Source: an uncultured Collinsella sp.
GTDB lineage: Bacteria; Actinomycetota; Coriobacteriia; Coriobacteriales; Coriobacteriaceae
Direction: 5' to 3'
Assembly: GCA_900541135.1 (NCBI GenBank)
Contig: UQIG01000012.1
Location: forward strand, 1-54,737
Length of the DNA: 54,737 nucleotides
How positions within the stretch are numbered: position 1 is the first letter of the stretch; every line of letters starts with the position of its first letter. Both the position numbers and the translations under genes were made by a program. Of the stretch, positions 22,161-30,800 are shown in pieces. The notes beneath the pieces are model-generated. The model ran no database searches, was not told the DNA's origin, and worked only from the letters and a program-made list of their open reading frames with translations.

Positions 22161-23918
22161 ATGAACGAGATCAAGTGCCCGCATTGCGGCGAAGTTTTTA
22201 AGGTCGATGCATCCGGCTATGCGGATATCGTCAGGCAGGTGCGCGATGCCGAGTTCTCGCGCGACCTGGATGAGCGTGTGAAGGCAGTCCAGCGTGAGGG
22301 TGAGCAGGCGCTGGAGCTTGAGCGCTCGCGTTCGACGGCTGCCTTGCAACAGGCAAAGTCTCAGCGCAACGCTCAGCTTGTCGAGCAGAAGAATGCTGCA
22401 GCTCAGCGGCTGGCACAAGAGGTTGCCAAGCGCGATGCCGAGCTTGCCGAGCTGCGCGCTAAGCTCGAGGGCGCTGCCGCAGAGCGCGAGAGTGCAAGTC
22501 AGCGCGCGGCGGTTGAGGCCCGTTCCGATGCCCAAAAGGAGAATGCCGAGCTTCAGCGCGAGATCGACAATTTACGTGCGCAGTTGGAGCGCAAAGATGA
22601 TGAAGCCAGGCTTGCCGAGGCGGCGGCACGCAATGCTGCTCAAAACGACCTGTCCGCACGCGACGCTCAGATTGCCGAGCTGCAGGCCAGGCTCGCCGCG
22701 GCGGACAAAGCCCAGGAGATGGCGCTTGCCGCTGCCGCGGCAGAGTCGCAGCGTGAGCTCGATGCCGCTCGCAGCGAGGCCGAGCGCGCGCTTACTGACT
22801 ATCGCGCGAAGGTGCAAGAGAAGTTCTCCGCCGCAAAGGCTCAGTCCGAGCAAGAGGCCGAGGGCCTGCGTGCCCAGCTGCGCGAGCAGGAACTGATGGC
22901 AAAAATGAACCTGTCAGAGGCGGTCGCCGCGGCGGAGCGTGAGCGCGATGAGGCACGTGCCAAACTGACGAGCGAGCTGGCAGTGCGCGATTCTCGCGAG
23001 GAGCAGGCCAAGGCGGCACACGAGCTCGAGCTTGCGCAGGCCAAGCGTGCGAGCGATGACCTGATTCGCTACAAGGATGAAGAGATTGAGCGCCTTAAGG
23101 ACATGAAGGTCCGCCTGTCCACCAAGATGGTGGGCGAGTCGCTCGAGCAGCACTGCGAGACCGAGTTTAACCGTCTGCGCATGACGGCGTTTCCTAACGC
23201 GTACTTCGAGAAGGATAACGATGCGTCCGAGGGTACCAAGGGCGACTTTATCTTCCGCGAGTGCGACGCGAGCGGCAACGAGGTCATTTCGATTATGTTC
23301 GAGATGAAAAACGAGAACGACGAGACCGCGACCAAGCATAAAAACGAGGACTTCTTTAAGAAACTCGATCACGATCGTCGCCAGAAAGGCTGTGAGTACG
23401 CGGTGCTCTGCACGCTGCTCGAGCCCGAGAGCGAGCTTTACAACGCGGGAATCGTGGACGTGAGCTATCGCTACGAGAAGATGTACGTGATTCGCCCGCA
23501 GTTCTTTATTCCCATGATCACGCTTCTTCGCAACGCCGCCATGGGTTCGCTTCGCTATAAGCAGGAGCTGGCGGAGTACAAACAGCAGAATATCGACGTC
23601 ACGAACTTCGAAGCCAAGATGGAGAAGTTCAAGAATGATTTCGGTCGCAACTACGAGATCGCGAGCCGCAAGTTCCAAACGGCGATTGATGAGATCGACA
23701 AGACGATTAGCCACCTGCAGAAAACCAAGGAGGCGTTGCTGTCCTCCGAGAACAATCTGCGCCTAGCCAACAAGAAGGCGGACGATCTTACCATTCGCAA
23801 GCTCACGTGGGGCAACAAGACCATGAAGGCCGCGTTTGACGAGGCGCGCGGGGCTGCGACAGAGACAAACGATGAGCCAGCCGAGGCGGATTCGTATGAG
23901 GTCGAGGGTGCCGAGTAG
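22161..23918 (+). CDS. DUF2130 coiled-coil protein with a nuclease-like domain
   Basis: A 585-residue protein. The N-terminus IKCPHCGEVFKVD is a zinc-finger-like CxxC knuckle. Residues about 25-320 are a continuous Ala/Glu/Gln/Arg coiled coil. Residues about 322-560 form the DUF2130 domain. In it, GDFIFRE (Asp near residue 361) and MFEMKNE (Glu and Lys near 380) resemble the PD-(D/E)xK nuclease active site. GAGGAG lies five bases before the ATG. Family members are widespread and uncharacterised; a DNA-processing role has been suggested from the fold. The gene has its own terminator and no obvious operon partner. Confidence 0.88.
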   Translation: MNEIKCPHCGEVFKVDASGYADIVRQVRDAEFSRDLDERVKAVQREGEQALELERSRSTAALQQAKSQRNAQLVEQKNAAAQRLAQEVAKRDAELAELRAKLEGAAAERESASQRAAVEARSDAQKENAELQREIDNLRAQLERKDDEARLAEAAARNAAQNDLSARDAQIAELQARLAAADKAQEMALAAAAAESQRELDAARSEAERALTDYRAKVQEKFSAAKAQSEQEAEGLRAQLREQELMAKMNLSEAVAAAERERDEARAKLTSELAVRDSREEQAKAAHELELAQAKRASDDLIRYKDEEIERLKDMKVRLSTKMVGESLEQHCETEFNRLRMTAFPNAYFEKDNDASEGTKGDFIFRECDASGNEVISIMFEMKNENDETATKHKNEDFFKKLDHDRRQKGCEYAVLCTLLEPESELYNAGIVDVSYRYEKMYVIRPQFFIPMITLLRNAAMGSLRYKQELAEYKQQNIDVTNFEAKMEKFKNDFGRNYEIASRKFQTAIDEIDKTISHLQKTKEALLSSENNLRLANKKADDLTIRKLTWGNKTMKAAFDEARGAATETNDEPAEADSYEVEGAE

Positions 23919-23937
23919 GGCATAGCGTATAGCGCAA

Positions 23938-23975
23938 AAGCGGGGCCGCTGGCTATATTGCCAGAGGCCCCGCTT
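23938..23975. terminator. Bidirectional terminator between DUF2130 gene and helicase
   Basis: AAGCGGGGCC and GGCCCCGCTT form a 10-bp stem with an inner CTGGC/GCCAG hairpin. CGTTTCGTT follows on the plus side and TTTTG on the minus side. The genes converge here. Confidence 0.8.
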
Positions 23976-23997
23976 CGTTTCGTTCCAGTATGTTCGG

Positions 23998-26679
23998 CTA
24001 GTCCTCGAGCAGGTCCTCGATAAAGCCGACGCGGTAGTTTTTGAAGATGACCTCGCCGCCGTCTTGCGTGGCGTCCAGATCGACATCGCCCATGATGCCA
24101 AAATCGTGGTCGCCATCCTCGTCGGCAAAGATCTGGTGCACGTGCCATACGTGCGCGGTCTTCTCGTCGGACTCGTCGATGGAAAACATCGCGGCGCTGC
24201 GGGCGTCTCCGTCGGTGAGGATTTCCTCGTGCTGCTCATGGTAGGCATCGAGCGCCTTTTGCCAGCGGACCTCGCTCATGCCCCAGTCCTCGTCGAGCTC
24301 GCCCAGATCGCGAACGTGCTCGCGGGCGGCAAGGGTCACGCGGCGGAAGAGCGCGTTGCGCACCAACAGCGTGCAGCCGCGGCGGTCCGCCACGACCTCG
24401 TCGATGCCCTGCGGCGGCGCGGCGTCGAGGGCTGCCGGGTTGCCGGCGTTCTCCCACTCGTCCACCAGGCTCGAGTCCACCGAGCGCACCACAAAGCCCA
24501 GCCACGAGATAATGTCGCGCAGGCGCTCGTCGCGCTTCTCGATGGGCACGGTGCGGTCGAGTGAACGGTAGGCCTCTGCCAGGTAGCGCAGCAAAATGCC
24601 CTCGGAGCGGGCGATGCCGAGCTTTTGAATGTAGCCCTTAAAATCGCTCGCGCTTTCCAGCATATCGCGTAGAACGCTCTTGGGCGAGAGCTGGTAGTCG
24701 TTTGCCCAGGGTACTTCCTGGCAGTACTTGTCAAAGGCGGCGTCGAGCAAATCCTCGAGCGGCTTTTCGTACGTGACGTCCTGAATGCGCTCCAAGCGCT
24801 CCTCATATTCGATGCCGTCGGCCTTCATTTCGGCCATCGCGCGGTCGCGCGCGGCGCGCTCCTGTGCGCGCAGCACCTGCTTGGGATCCTCGAGCGTTGC
24901 CTCGACCATCGAGATCAGATCCATGGTATAGGTCTCGCTCTCGGGGTCGAGCAGCTCCAACGCGGCAAGCAAGAACGGCGAGAGCGGCTGATCGAGTGCG
25001 AAGTCCTCGGGCAGATCGACCGTCAGCGCGTAGTCGATGTCTGGTGCGGCGTCAGCCGGGGCGTCAGGTGCGGGCGGCACCTCGGTGCGAACGACGACGC
25101 CGGAATCGATGAGTGTGGCGAAGATTTCGTCGGCGCGAACCTCGAGCTTGGCCTTTTCTTCGGGAGTCTGCAGGCTCGTTTCGATGAGGTCGTGTACGCG
25201 GGCTCGGGCATCGCCGCCCTGCTCGACCACGCTAATCACCATGGAGTGTGTGATGCGAAGGCGCGGCTTGAGCGTCTCGGGCTGCGTCTCGATCAGGCGC
25301 TCAAAGGTCTGCTTGTTCCAGGTGACAAAGCCCTCGGGGGCCTTTTTCTTTTTAATCTTGCGGAGCTTCTTGGGGTCGTCGCCCGCCTTGGCCATGAGCT
25401 TAGCGTTCTCGATCTCGTGCTCCGGGGCCTCGGCGATGACCATGCCCTCGGTATCGAAGCCCGAACGGCCGGCGCGACCAGCGATCTGATGGAACTCACG
25501 GGCGCGCAGGCGACGCATCTTGTAGCCGTCGAACTTGGTGAGCGCGGTGAGCACCACGGTGTGGATGGGCACGTTGATGCCGACGCCGAGCGTATCGGTA
25601 CCGCAGATGACGGGCAGCAGGCCCTGCTGCGCCAAGCGCTCGACCAGCAGGCGATAGCGCGGCAACATGCCAGCATGGTGCACGCCGACGCCGCATCCAA
25701 GCAGGCGTTTGAGAATCTTACCAAAGGCCGTCGAGAAGCTCGTTCCCTTTGCTGCTTCTTTGATGGCCTCGCGCTGCTCCTTGCTAGCGATGCCAAAGTT
25801 GGCAAGCGACTGTGCCGTGGCAAGCGCGGCGTCCTGACTAAAGTGAACGATGTAGAGTGGGGCCTCTCCGCGGCGCATGGCGAGCTCGACGGTGCCCTCG
25901 AGCGAGGTCGTCACGTAGTCATAGCTCAGGGGCACGGGGCGCGGGGCGTCGACAACCAGGTCGCAAGCAGCGCCGGTGTGCTCTTCGAGAGAGGCGGCGA
26001 TGGCAGTGACATCGCCAAGCGTGGCGCTCATGAGCATAAACTGCGTGTGGGGCAGGGTGAGCAGCGGCACCTGCCAGGCCCAACCACGGTCGGGGTCGGC
26101 AAAGTAGTGGAACTCGTCCATGGCCACGCAGCCCACATCGGCGTCCTCGCCCTCGCGCAGCGCATCGTTGGCAAGGATTTCGGCCGTGCAGCAGATGACG
26201 GGCGCCTTGGTGTTGATGTGCGTATCGCCGGTGATCATGCCAACGTTATCGCGGCCGAGCACCTGTACCAGATCGAAGAACTTTTCGCTGACCAGAGCCT
26301 TGATAGGAGCCGTATAGTAGCAGCGCTTGCCCTGTGCCATGCCCAAAAAGAGCATGCCTAGCGCGACGAGCGATTTACCCGATCCGGTCGGTGTTCCCAA
26401 AATGACATGGTCACCGGCGGCTAGATCCATGAGGGCCTCTTCCTGGTGGTCCCACAGCTCAATACCGCGATCGCTCGTCCATTCAAAGAAGCGCTCGAAG
26501 GCCTGATCGGGCGTGAGCCACGGTTCGGGCTCGCTGCCGTCCTCGGGCTCCCACCAGGTGGGGGAGAGCGCGCCGAGCGAGCCGAATTCGGCTTCGGTTC
26601 CCGTGCCGCCCGAGAATGAGCTGGCGGCGCCGGCGCCGGAGACGGTGCTGGCGGCGGTATCTGTCGTGGTCTGTGCCAT
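23998..26679 (-). CDS. Ski2-like DExH-box RNA/DNA helicase with DUF3516 C-terminus
   Basis: An 893-residue superfamily 2 helicase. Motif I is GTPTGSGKS, motif II is DEFH (MDEFHYFADPDRG), motif III is SATLGD, and motif VI is QIAGRAGRSGFD. A long C-terminal part follows, as in the actinobacterial DUF3516 helicases. An N-terminal 50 residues are low-complexity Ala/Ser/Thr/Gly. I start at the ATG at 26679 (MAQTTTDTAAS); the frame opens at 26850 but crosses a palindromic element. The ribosome site is weak (GAGAGAAAG). Probable role: RNA unwinding in decay or ribosome assembly, like Mtr4/Ski2 relatives; not tested in this group as far as I know. Confidence 0.9.
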   Translation of the reverse strand: MAQTTTDTAASTVSGAGAASSFSGGTGTEAEFGSLGALSPTWWEPEDGSEPEPWLTPDQAFERFFEWTSDRGIELWDHQEEALMDLAAGDHVILGTPTGSGKSLVALGMLFLGMAQGKRCYYTAPIKALVSEKFFDLVQVLGRDNVGMITGDTHINTKAPVICCTAEILANDALREGEDADVGCVAMDEFHYFADPDRGWAWQVPLLTLPHTQFMLMSATLGDVTAIAASLEEHTGAACDLVVDAPRPVPLSYDYVTTSLEGTVELAMRRGEAPLYIVHFSQDAALATAQSLANFGIASKEQREAIKEAAKGTSFSTAFGKILKRLLGCGVGVHHAGMLPRYRLLVERLAQQGLLPVICGTDTLGVGINVPIHTVVLTALTKFDGYKMRRLRAREFHQIAGRAGRSGFDTEGMVIAEAPEHEIENAKLMAKAGDDPKKLRKIKKKKAPEGFVTWNKQTFERLIETQPETLKPRLRITHSMVISVVEQGGDARARVHDLIETSLQTPEEKAKLEVRADEIFATLIDSGVVVRTEVPPAPDAPADAAPDIDYALTVDLPEDFALDQPLSPFLLAALELLDPESETYTMDLISMVEATLEDPKQVLRAQERAARDRAMAEMKADGIEYEERLERIQDVTYEKPLEDLLDAAFDKYCQEVPWANDYQLSPKSVLRDMLESASDFKGYIQKLGIARSEGILLRYLAEAYRSLDRTVPIEKRDERLRDIISWLGFVVRSVDSSLVDEWENAGNPAALDAAPPQGIDEVVADRRGCTLLVRNALFRRVTLAAREHVRDLGELDEDWGMSEVRWQKALDAYHEQHEEILTDGDARSAAMFSIDESDEKTAHVWHVHQIFADEDGDHDFGIMGDVDLDATQDGGEVIFKNYRVGFIEDLLED

Positions 26680-26800
26680 GTGGTTGCTTTCTCTCGCGAT
26701 TGTCCGCCAACTATTATGGCGTAGCGGCGGCGCGGGGTGCCAGCGCGCGAGAAAATGCAGGAAATGGGCGTTCTGTCCGGCCGTTTGGTGCGGTTGCCAG

Positions 26801-26923
26801 CTAAGTGAGTAGACTTTTTGCGATGTCGCGAGCACATGGCTTTTGCGCAAGGGCTCTACCTGCGGTTTTAGTTTTCGTTATGCGGGTTGTGCTTGGCTAT
26901 TGCAAAAAAGTCTACTCACTTAG
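26801..26923. repeat. 123-bp element with terminal inverted repeats (R7)
   Basis: The left arm (26801-26821, CTAAGTGAGTAGACTTTTTG then C) and right arm (26902-26923) are complementary but for one extra A. The 80-base centre has no gene and only weak pairing. It lies in the 310-base gap between the helicase and trmB (26680-26989), which otherwise holds nothing I can name. It is probably a miniature inverted-repeat element or a large hairpin. Confidence 0.65.
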
Positions 26924-26989
26924 GTTTTGAGGGTTGCTTGCTGACGCCTATTTGCGCTTGTTTGCCGACACCGCGACCATCAGAGGTCC

Positions 26990-27829
26990 CTAGGACTCCT
27001 GCGGCAGGCGCTTCTTGCCTTTGCGGGCGCGGTTTCTAAAGTTCTCGACGGCCTCTTCCATGCCCAGAGGTACATAGGTGAGCTCATCGAGGTTGTCGGG
27101 CAGGTAACAGGCAAGGCTTTGCTCCTGCGCGCGGCCTGCTGCGAGCTGTTCATCGCTGGGCTGCGCACCGGGCGTGGCACAAATGCCATAGACGGCGGCA
27201 CCCATCTCGCGCGTGCGGCATTCATATTCGGTCTCGGGATGCTCGGGATGGTCGCGACGAACGTCGTCGCTTACCCAAAGCGTGTCGTAGCCTGCCGCGG
27301 CAAACTGCCCCAGGGCGTAATCGCGCAACGGCTTGCTGTCGCTGCGCAGTGTGACGGTAGCGCCGGCTGAAAAGAGCGGGCGGTAGAGCATCAGATGGTG
27401 GACATGGACGAGTCGTTTTTTGGCGTACTTGGCCTTGGGCTGCGGCGTGGGAAAGTTGATGGTGATGGCATCGAGCTCGCCTGTGTCAAACAGCTGCGGC
27501 AGCGATGCGGCGCCTCGGGGCAGGACGAGTGCGTTGGTCAGTTCCTGCTCGCAGATTTTCTGCGCGGCATAGGCGATGCAGATGGGCTCCTGGTCCATGC
27601 CGATAAAGAGGGTGTCGGGCTCGCGGTGGGCGCGCTCGACCAGATAGGTTCCCTTGCCACAGCCAAGATCCAGGTGAAGGTGTTCGAAGGGCTTGCTGCC
27701 AGCTGGCGCGCAAGCCTCGCGCCAATCTCCGGCATAAGCCTCGGGGTTCGTCTCGATCGCATCGGTGTAGCGCTCCAGGCGCTCCTCGAGCACAAAGTTC
27801 TTAGGCGTGCGAACGTGGACGGCTCCCAT
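26990..27829 (-). CDS. trmB: tRNA (guanine-N7-)-methyltransferase, divergent TrmB
   Basis: A 279-residue SAM-dependent methyltransferase for m7G46 of tRNA. The SAM site is LDLGCGKGTYLVERAHREPD, with FIGMDQE following. In place of the usual DPWPKKRHxKRR motif it has NFPTPQPKAKYAKKRL, so the Asp and Trp are replaced while the basic end is kept. The C-terminal 60 residues, including a basic RNRARKGKKR end, extend beyond the family core. AAGGAG is four bases before the ATG. It is followed upstream by another methyltransferase gene on the same strand (120-base gap). The assignment is probable; the altered motif leaves some doubt on activity or target. Confidence 0.8.
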   Translation of the reverse strand: MGAVHVRTPKNFVLEERLERYTDAIETNPEAYAGDWREACAPAGSKPFEHLHLDLGCGKGTYLVERAHREPDTLFIGMDQEPICIAYAAQKICEQELTNALVLPRGAASLPQLFDTGELDAITINFPTPQPKAKYAKKRLVHVHHLMLYRPLFSAGATVTLRSDSKPLRDYALGQFAAAGYDTLWVSDDVRRDHPEHPETEYECRTREMGAAVYGICATPGAQPSDEQLAAGRAQEQSLACYLPDNLDELTYVPLGMEEAVENFRNRARKGKKRLPQES

Positions 27830-27948
27830 GATGCTCCTTGGTCATAAGTATGGAACGCATAGCTGCGCGTTCCGTCAATGGGTTGAAAAAAGGGTGGGCA
27901 TAGTTTGTCCGAAAGACGCGGTGCGGCTCGACGGCGAGTCGTCGGTGC

Positions 27949-28821
27949 CTACAGGCGCTTGAGGATCACATAGCGGTTGAGCTCGCCGCTGCGACCGTCG
28001 GCATGGAAGCGCTCAAGCTCGCGCACGGGGACCTCGCCGCTCTTGTAGAACGTACGGACGCCGCGCACCAGGTCGGTGATTTGCTGATCGTCAAAGTGAT
28101 GGCAATAGCGGTAGGCGTGGCGGTCGTTTTGCCAGCCAATGAGGTGGTCGCCGGCTTCAAACTGCGCGGAATCGTAACCCTCAAACGGCGGGGTGAGCTC
28201 GGCGCGGGCCTCGGCTCGAACGGCCTTGCGCGCCATGCGCTCGTCGTTCATAAACTCCCAAAAGCTGATGGCGATGATGCCGCCTGGGCGCGTCTGGCGC
28301 ACCAGGGCGTCGAGCACACGTACGCGGTACTCGCACGATGGCACGTGGTGCATAAAGCCAAAGCAGACCGAGATGTCGGCGAGCGGGGCGTCGAAAAGCA
28401 CGTCGGGCGTCTCGGCGGGGTTGAGCTTCATGAGGGCGTCGAGCACGTCGAGTTCCTGGAAGTGCAGGTTGGGAATGCGAAGCGCGTGGCCATGTGCATC
28501 GATAGCCAGGTCTTGGCACGAGTCGACACCATAGAACTCAAACGGGCAGCTGGCATCTGCCGAGGGGTTTGCGCCGTCGACGCCCTTGGCGGCAAGTGCG
28601 CCGCCGGCGGCAAAGTTCTCGAATCGCATATTGCCGCAGGCAAGATCGAAGACGCGGACGGGATGCTCGATCGTGGCGGCGTTGAGCTGCCCGAGCGCGA
28701 TGTCCATGGTGCGCACCCAGCCGGGCCACGGGGCCTGGCGCGTATCGGAAAAGGAAGCGGAGTGCTCGCGATAGAACGTATTGTTGAGCTGGATGAGCGA
28801 TGAGGCGAAATCGCGGTTCAC
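27949..28821 (-). CDS. Trm9-like class I SAM-dependent methyltransferase
   Basis: A 290-residue protein. Residues 23-33 read SFSDTRQAPWP, very close to the N-terminal signature of yeast Trm9 and human ALKBH8 (FSxTRxxPWP). VFDLACGNMRFENF is the SAM site. CFGFMHHV plus RQTRPGGIIAISFWEF matches the Trm9 post-motif region, and HAYRYCHHF resembles the late YRYYHLY motif. Trm9 methylates cm5U34 of tRNA to mcm5U34. I start at the GTG at 28821, which has GGAGGGAG nine bases before it; a longer frame to 28956 has no ribosome site. Elp3, the enzyme making cm5U34, is encoded 2 kb away at 30801. Confidence 0.75.
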   Translation of the reverse strand: MNRDFASSLIQLNNTFYREHSASFSDTRQAPWPGWVRTMDIALGQLNAATIEHPVRVFDLACGNMRFENFAAGGALAAKGVDGANPSADASCPFEFYGVDSCQDLAIDAHGHALRIPNLHFQELDVLDALMKLNPAETPDVLFDAPLADISVCFGFMHHVPSCEYRVRVLDALVRQTRPGGIIAISFWEFMNDERMARKAVRAEARAELTPPFEGYDSAQFEAGDHLIGWQNDRHAYRYCHHFDDQQITDLVRGVRTFYKSGEVPVRELERFHADGRSGELNRYVILKRL

Positions 28822-29088
28822 GGCGCGGAACTCCCTCCGTTGGCGGTGCGGAATAAACAGTACGACCATACTACCGTTAACGCCGCAACGGGGACAACCG
28901 AGCCGTGGGTCATTGCTTTGTTTGGACACATTTCCGCAGCTCATATGTGCCCGCAACCGCCGGTTGTCAAAAATCTCACTAGAATAGGTGGCATGCTTTT
29001 GGCGGTGGCGGATAGATTTTTAACTGTGCAAGGCGCCTTAAGAACAAAAACGGTCCAGCGGCACGGCTGGCATCACATAGGAGGAACC

Positions 29089-29805
29089 ATGAATGTAGAA
29101 ACTGCGCAGCGGCTCGCCGACCTTCGTCGCAGCAAGGGTTTTAGCCAAGAAGGGCTGGCGCGAAAGCTAGGGCTGTCGCGCCAGGCGGTCAGTAAATGGG
29201 AGCGTGCGGAGAGCTCGCCCGATACCGAGAACCTGATCTCGCTCGCCAAGCTCTATGGCGTGAGCCTGGACGAGCTGCTCAATCCGAGCGATGAGATTGA
29301 GGACGATATCGAGTTTGAGAATGAGGACCGCGCTCGTCAGCGCGAGGCCGAGGCGGCAGAGCGCGCACGCACCCATGAGGCGGCGGCACGAGCTACCGAG
29401 GCGGTAACACAGGCGAGTGACGCCGCCGCCAAGGCGGCGCAAGCGGCAAGCTGGAGTGCACAGGCCGCTAATGCCGCTACGGCGCAGGCGACGAGTGGCG
29501 GCGCAGTTGGCTCGACTCCGGTGAAGGGCCCGTTCCAGTCGTTCCCGTATTGGGCCGTGTGTTGGCTGCTGTTCTTTTTGCTGATGTTCCTGTTTGGTGC
29601 CGGCCCCTTTGCTGCGCTGATCTTCTTTACGATTCCCATCTATCACTGGGTGGCGCGTGCGCTCGATGGCGATTGGGCGCGCGGAGATATTCAGGTTGGT
29701 TCGGCGCCGGTGGTCGCTAGGGCTCAGGATGTTTCCGCTCCGGTTGATACTGACGTGGCTACCGTGACTACCGCTGACCCGATCGCCAAAGAGGGTGATG
29801 AATGA
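29089..29805 (+). CDS. XRE helix-turn-helix protein with two membrane segments
   Basis: A 238-residue protein. Residues about 8-62 form a Cro/C1-type HTH (FSQEGLARKLGLSRQAVSKW). Residues about 78-140 are an Ala/Glu-rich helix. Residues about 155-190 hold two hydrophobic segments (WAVCWLLFFLLMFLFG and FAALIFFTIPIYHWVA). The C-terminal 40 residues are polar. AGGAGG is four bases before the ATG at 29089. The stop overlaps the start of the DUF4097 gene by four bases, so translation is coupled. This looks like a membrane-tethered regulator controlling or sensing with its partner; the signal is unknown. Confidence 0.85.
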   Translation: MNVETAQRLADLRRSKGFSQEGLARKLGLSRQAVSKWERAESSPDTENLISLAKLYGVSLDELLNPSDEIEDDIEFENEDRARQREAEAAERARTHEAAARATEAVTQASDAAAKAAQAASWSAQAANAATAQATSGGAVGSTPVKGPFQSFPYWAVCWLLFFLLMFLFGAGPFAALIFFTIPIYHWVARALDGDWARGDIQVGSAPVVARAQDVSAPVDTDVATVTTADPIAKEGDE

Positions 29806-30701
29806 TGAAGCTTTCGCATGAATCCAAGGTACGCTTGGGCGTTGGCATCGGAGCGTTTGTGCTCATCATCGGGCTTGTCTTTGGCACTTCTCGGCTATTG
29901 GCTCATTCCGATATGGTGCGTACGACCGGTATTCTATCTGGCCATTTGTCTGATTTTGACGATATGTTTGACGAGGACGATTCCTTGAATAGCGGTAACT
30001 ATTCTGCTCGGCCTCAGCAGCTTTCGAGCACGACTTTTGATGCCGATGAGTTCCGCTACCTCGATTTCGATATCGCTGCGGCTACGGTGGACGTCAAGGT
30101 TGTTGATGGCAGCAAGGCTCGCGTTATCGAGCGGGGACGCGTTGCCAATGGTATGGATGCCTCCAAGGCCGCGACGCAAAACATCGCATCCGTCGAGGAC
30201 TCGACGCTCAAGGTTTCCCAGTTTGGAAGTGATGACGGTAAGGCAATCGATCGCTCGGTTACGGTCGAGCTGCCGCGCCGTGTTGCCGAACATCTGAAGG
30301 GAGTCAACGCGCACGTGGGCTCGGGCGATCTGCAGATTGTCGGTGTCACCTGTGATGGTTTCGACCTTTTCCTGGGTGCGGGAGATGTAGAGTTTACGGG
30401 CAGCGTGACTGATGCGCTCAGCGCTGAGGTCGGTTCGGGCGATGTGACATTCGAGCTCTACCAGGCCCCCGCTAAGTCGATGGACGTGAGCGTGGGCTCG
30501 GGCGATGTGGAGATGACGGTTCCGAGCTCTACGGGCTTTAAGGCGAGCCTCACCTTGGGCAGTGGCGATTTCGAGAGCGATTTCCTTCCGCTTGGCTACG
30601 ACGGCGAGACCATTTTGAATCTTGAATTCGATAACGGCGATGAGTCTGCCACGTATCGTTTTGAAGTCGATTCGGGCGACATGTCGTTTGATTCGGAGTA
30701 G
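29802..30701 (+). CDS. DUF4097-family membrane-anchored beta-strand repeat protein
   Basis: A 299-residue protein with one N-terminal membrane segment (residues about 13-33, VGIGAFVLIIGLVFGTSRLL). A beta-solenoid-like domain follows, in which VGSGDLQI, LGAGDVEF, VGSGDVTF, VGSGDVEM and LGSGDFES recur every 20-25 residues, as in DUF4097/LiaF-like proteins. It overlaps the membrane XRE gene in ATGATGA. Such pairs often respond to envelope stress; that role is inference. A terminator follows at 30749. Confidence 0.88.
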   Translation: MMKLSHESKVRLGVGIGAFVLIIGLVFGTSRLLAHSDMVRTTGILSGHLSDFDDMFDEDDSLNSGNYSARPQQLSSTTFDADEFRYLDFDIAAATVDVKVVDGSKARVIERGRVANGMDASKAATQNIASVEDSTLKVSQFGSDDGKAIDRSVTVELPRRVAEHLKGVNAHVGSGDLQIVGVTCDGFDLFLGAGDVEFTGSVTDALSAEVGSGDVTFELYQAPAKSMDVSVGSGDVEMTVPSSTGFKASLTLGSGDFESDFLPLGYDGETILNLEFDNGDESATYRFEVDSGDMSFDSE

Positions 30702-30748
30702 TGAGGCAGACGAAAGCCTAGGCGAAGACATAGACGCGCTGTTTGATG

Positions 30749-30783
30749 AAGGCGCCGAAGCCGAGATCGGCTCCGGCGCCTTT
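30749..30783 (+). terminator. Terminator of the XRE/DUF4097 operon
   Basis: GGCGCC/GGCGCC and AGCCGA/TCGGCT pair around a four-base loop with one 2x2 internal mismatch; TTTGCCTTT follows. It lies directly upstream of elp3. Confidence 0.75.
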
Positions 30784-30800
30784 GCCTTTACAATGGGGGC

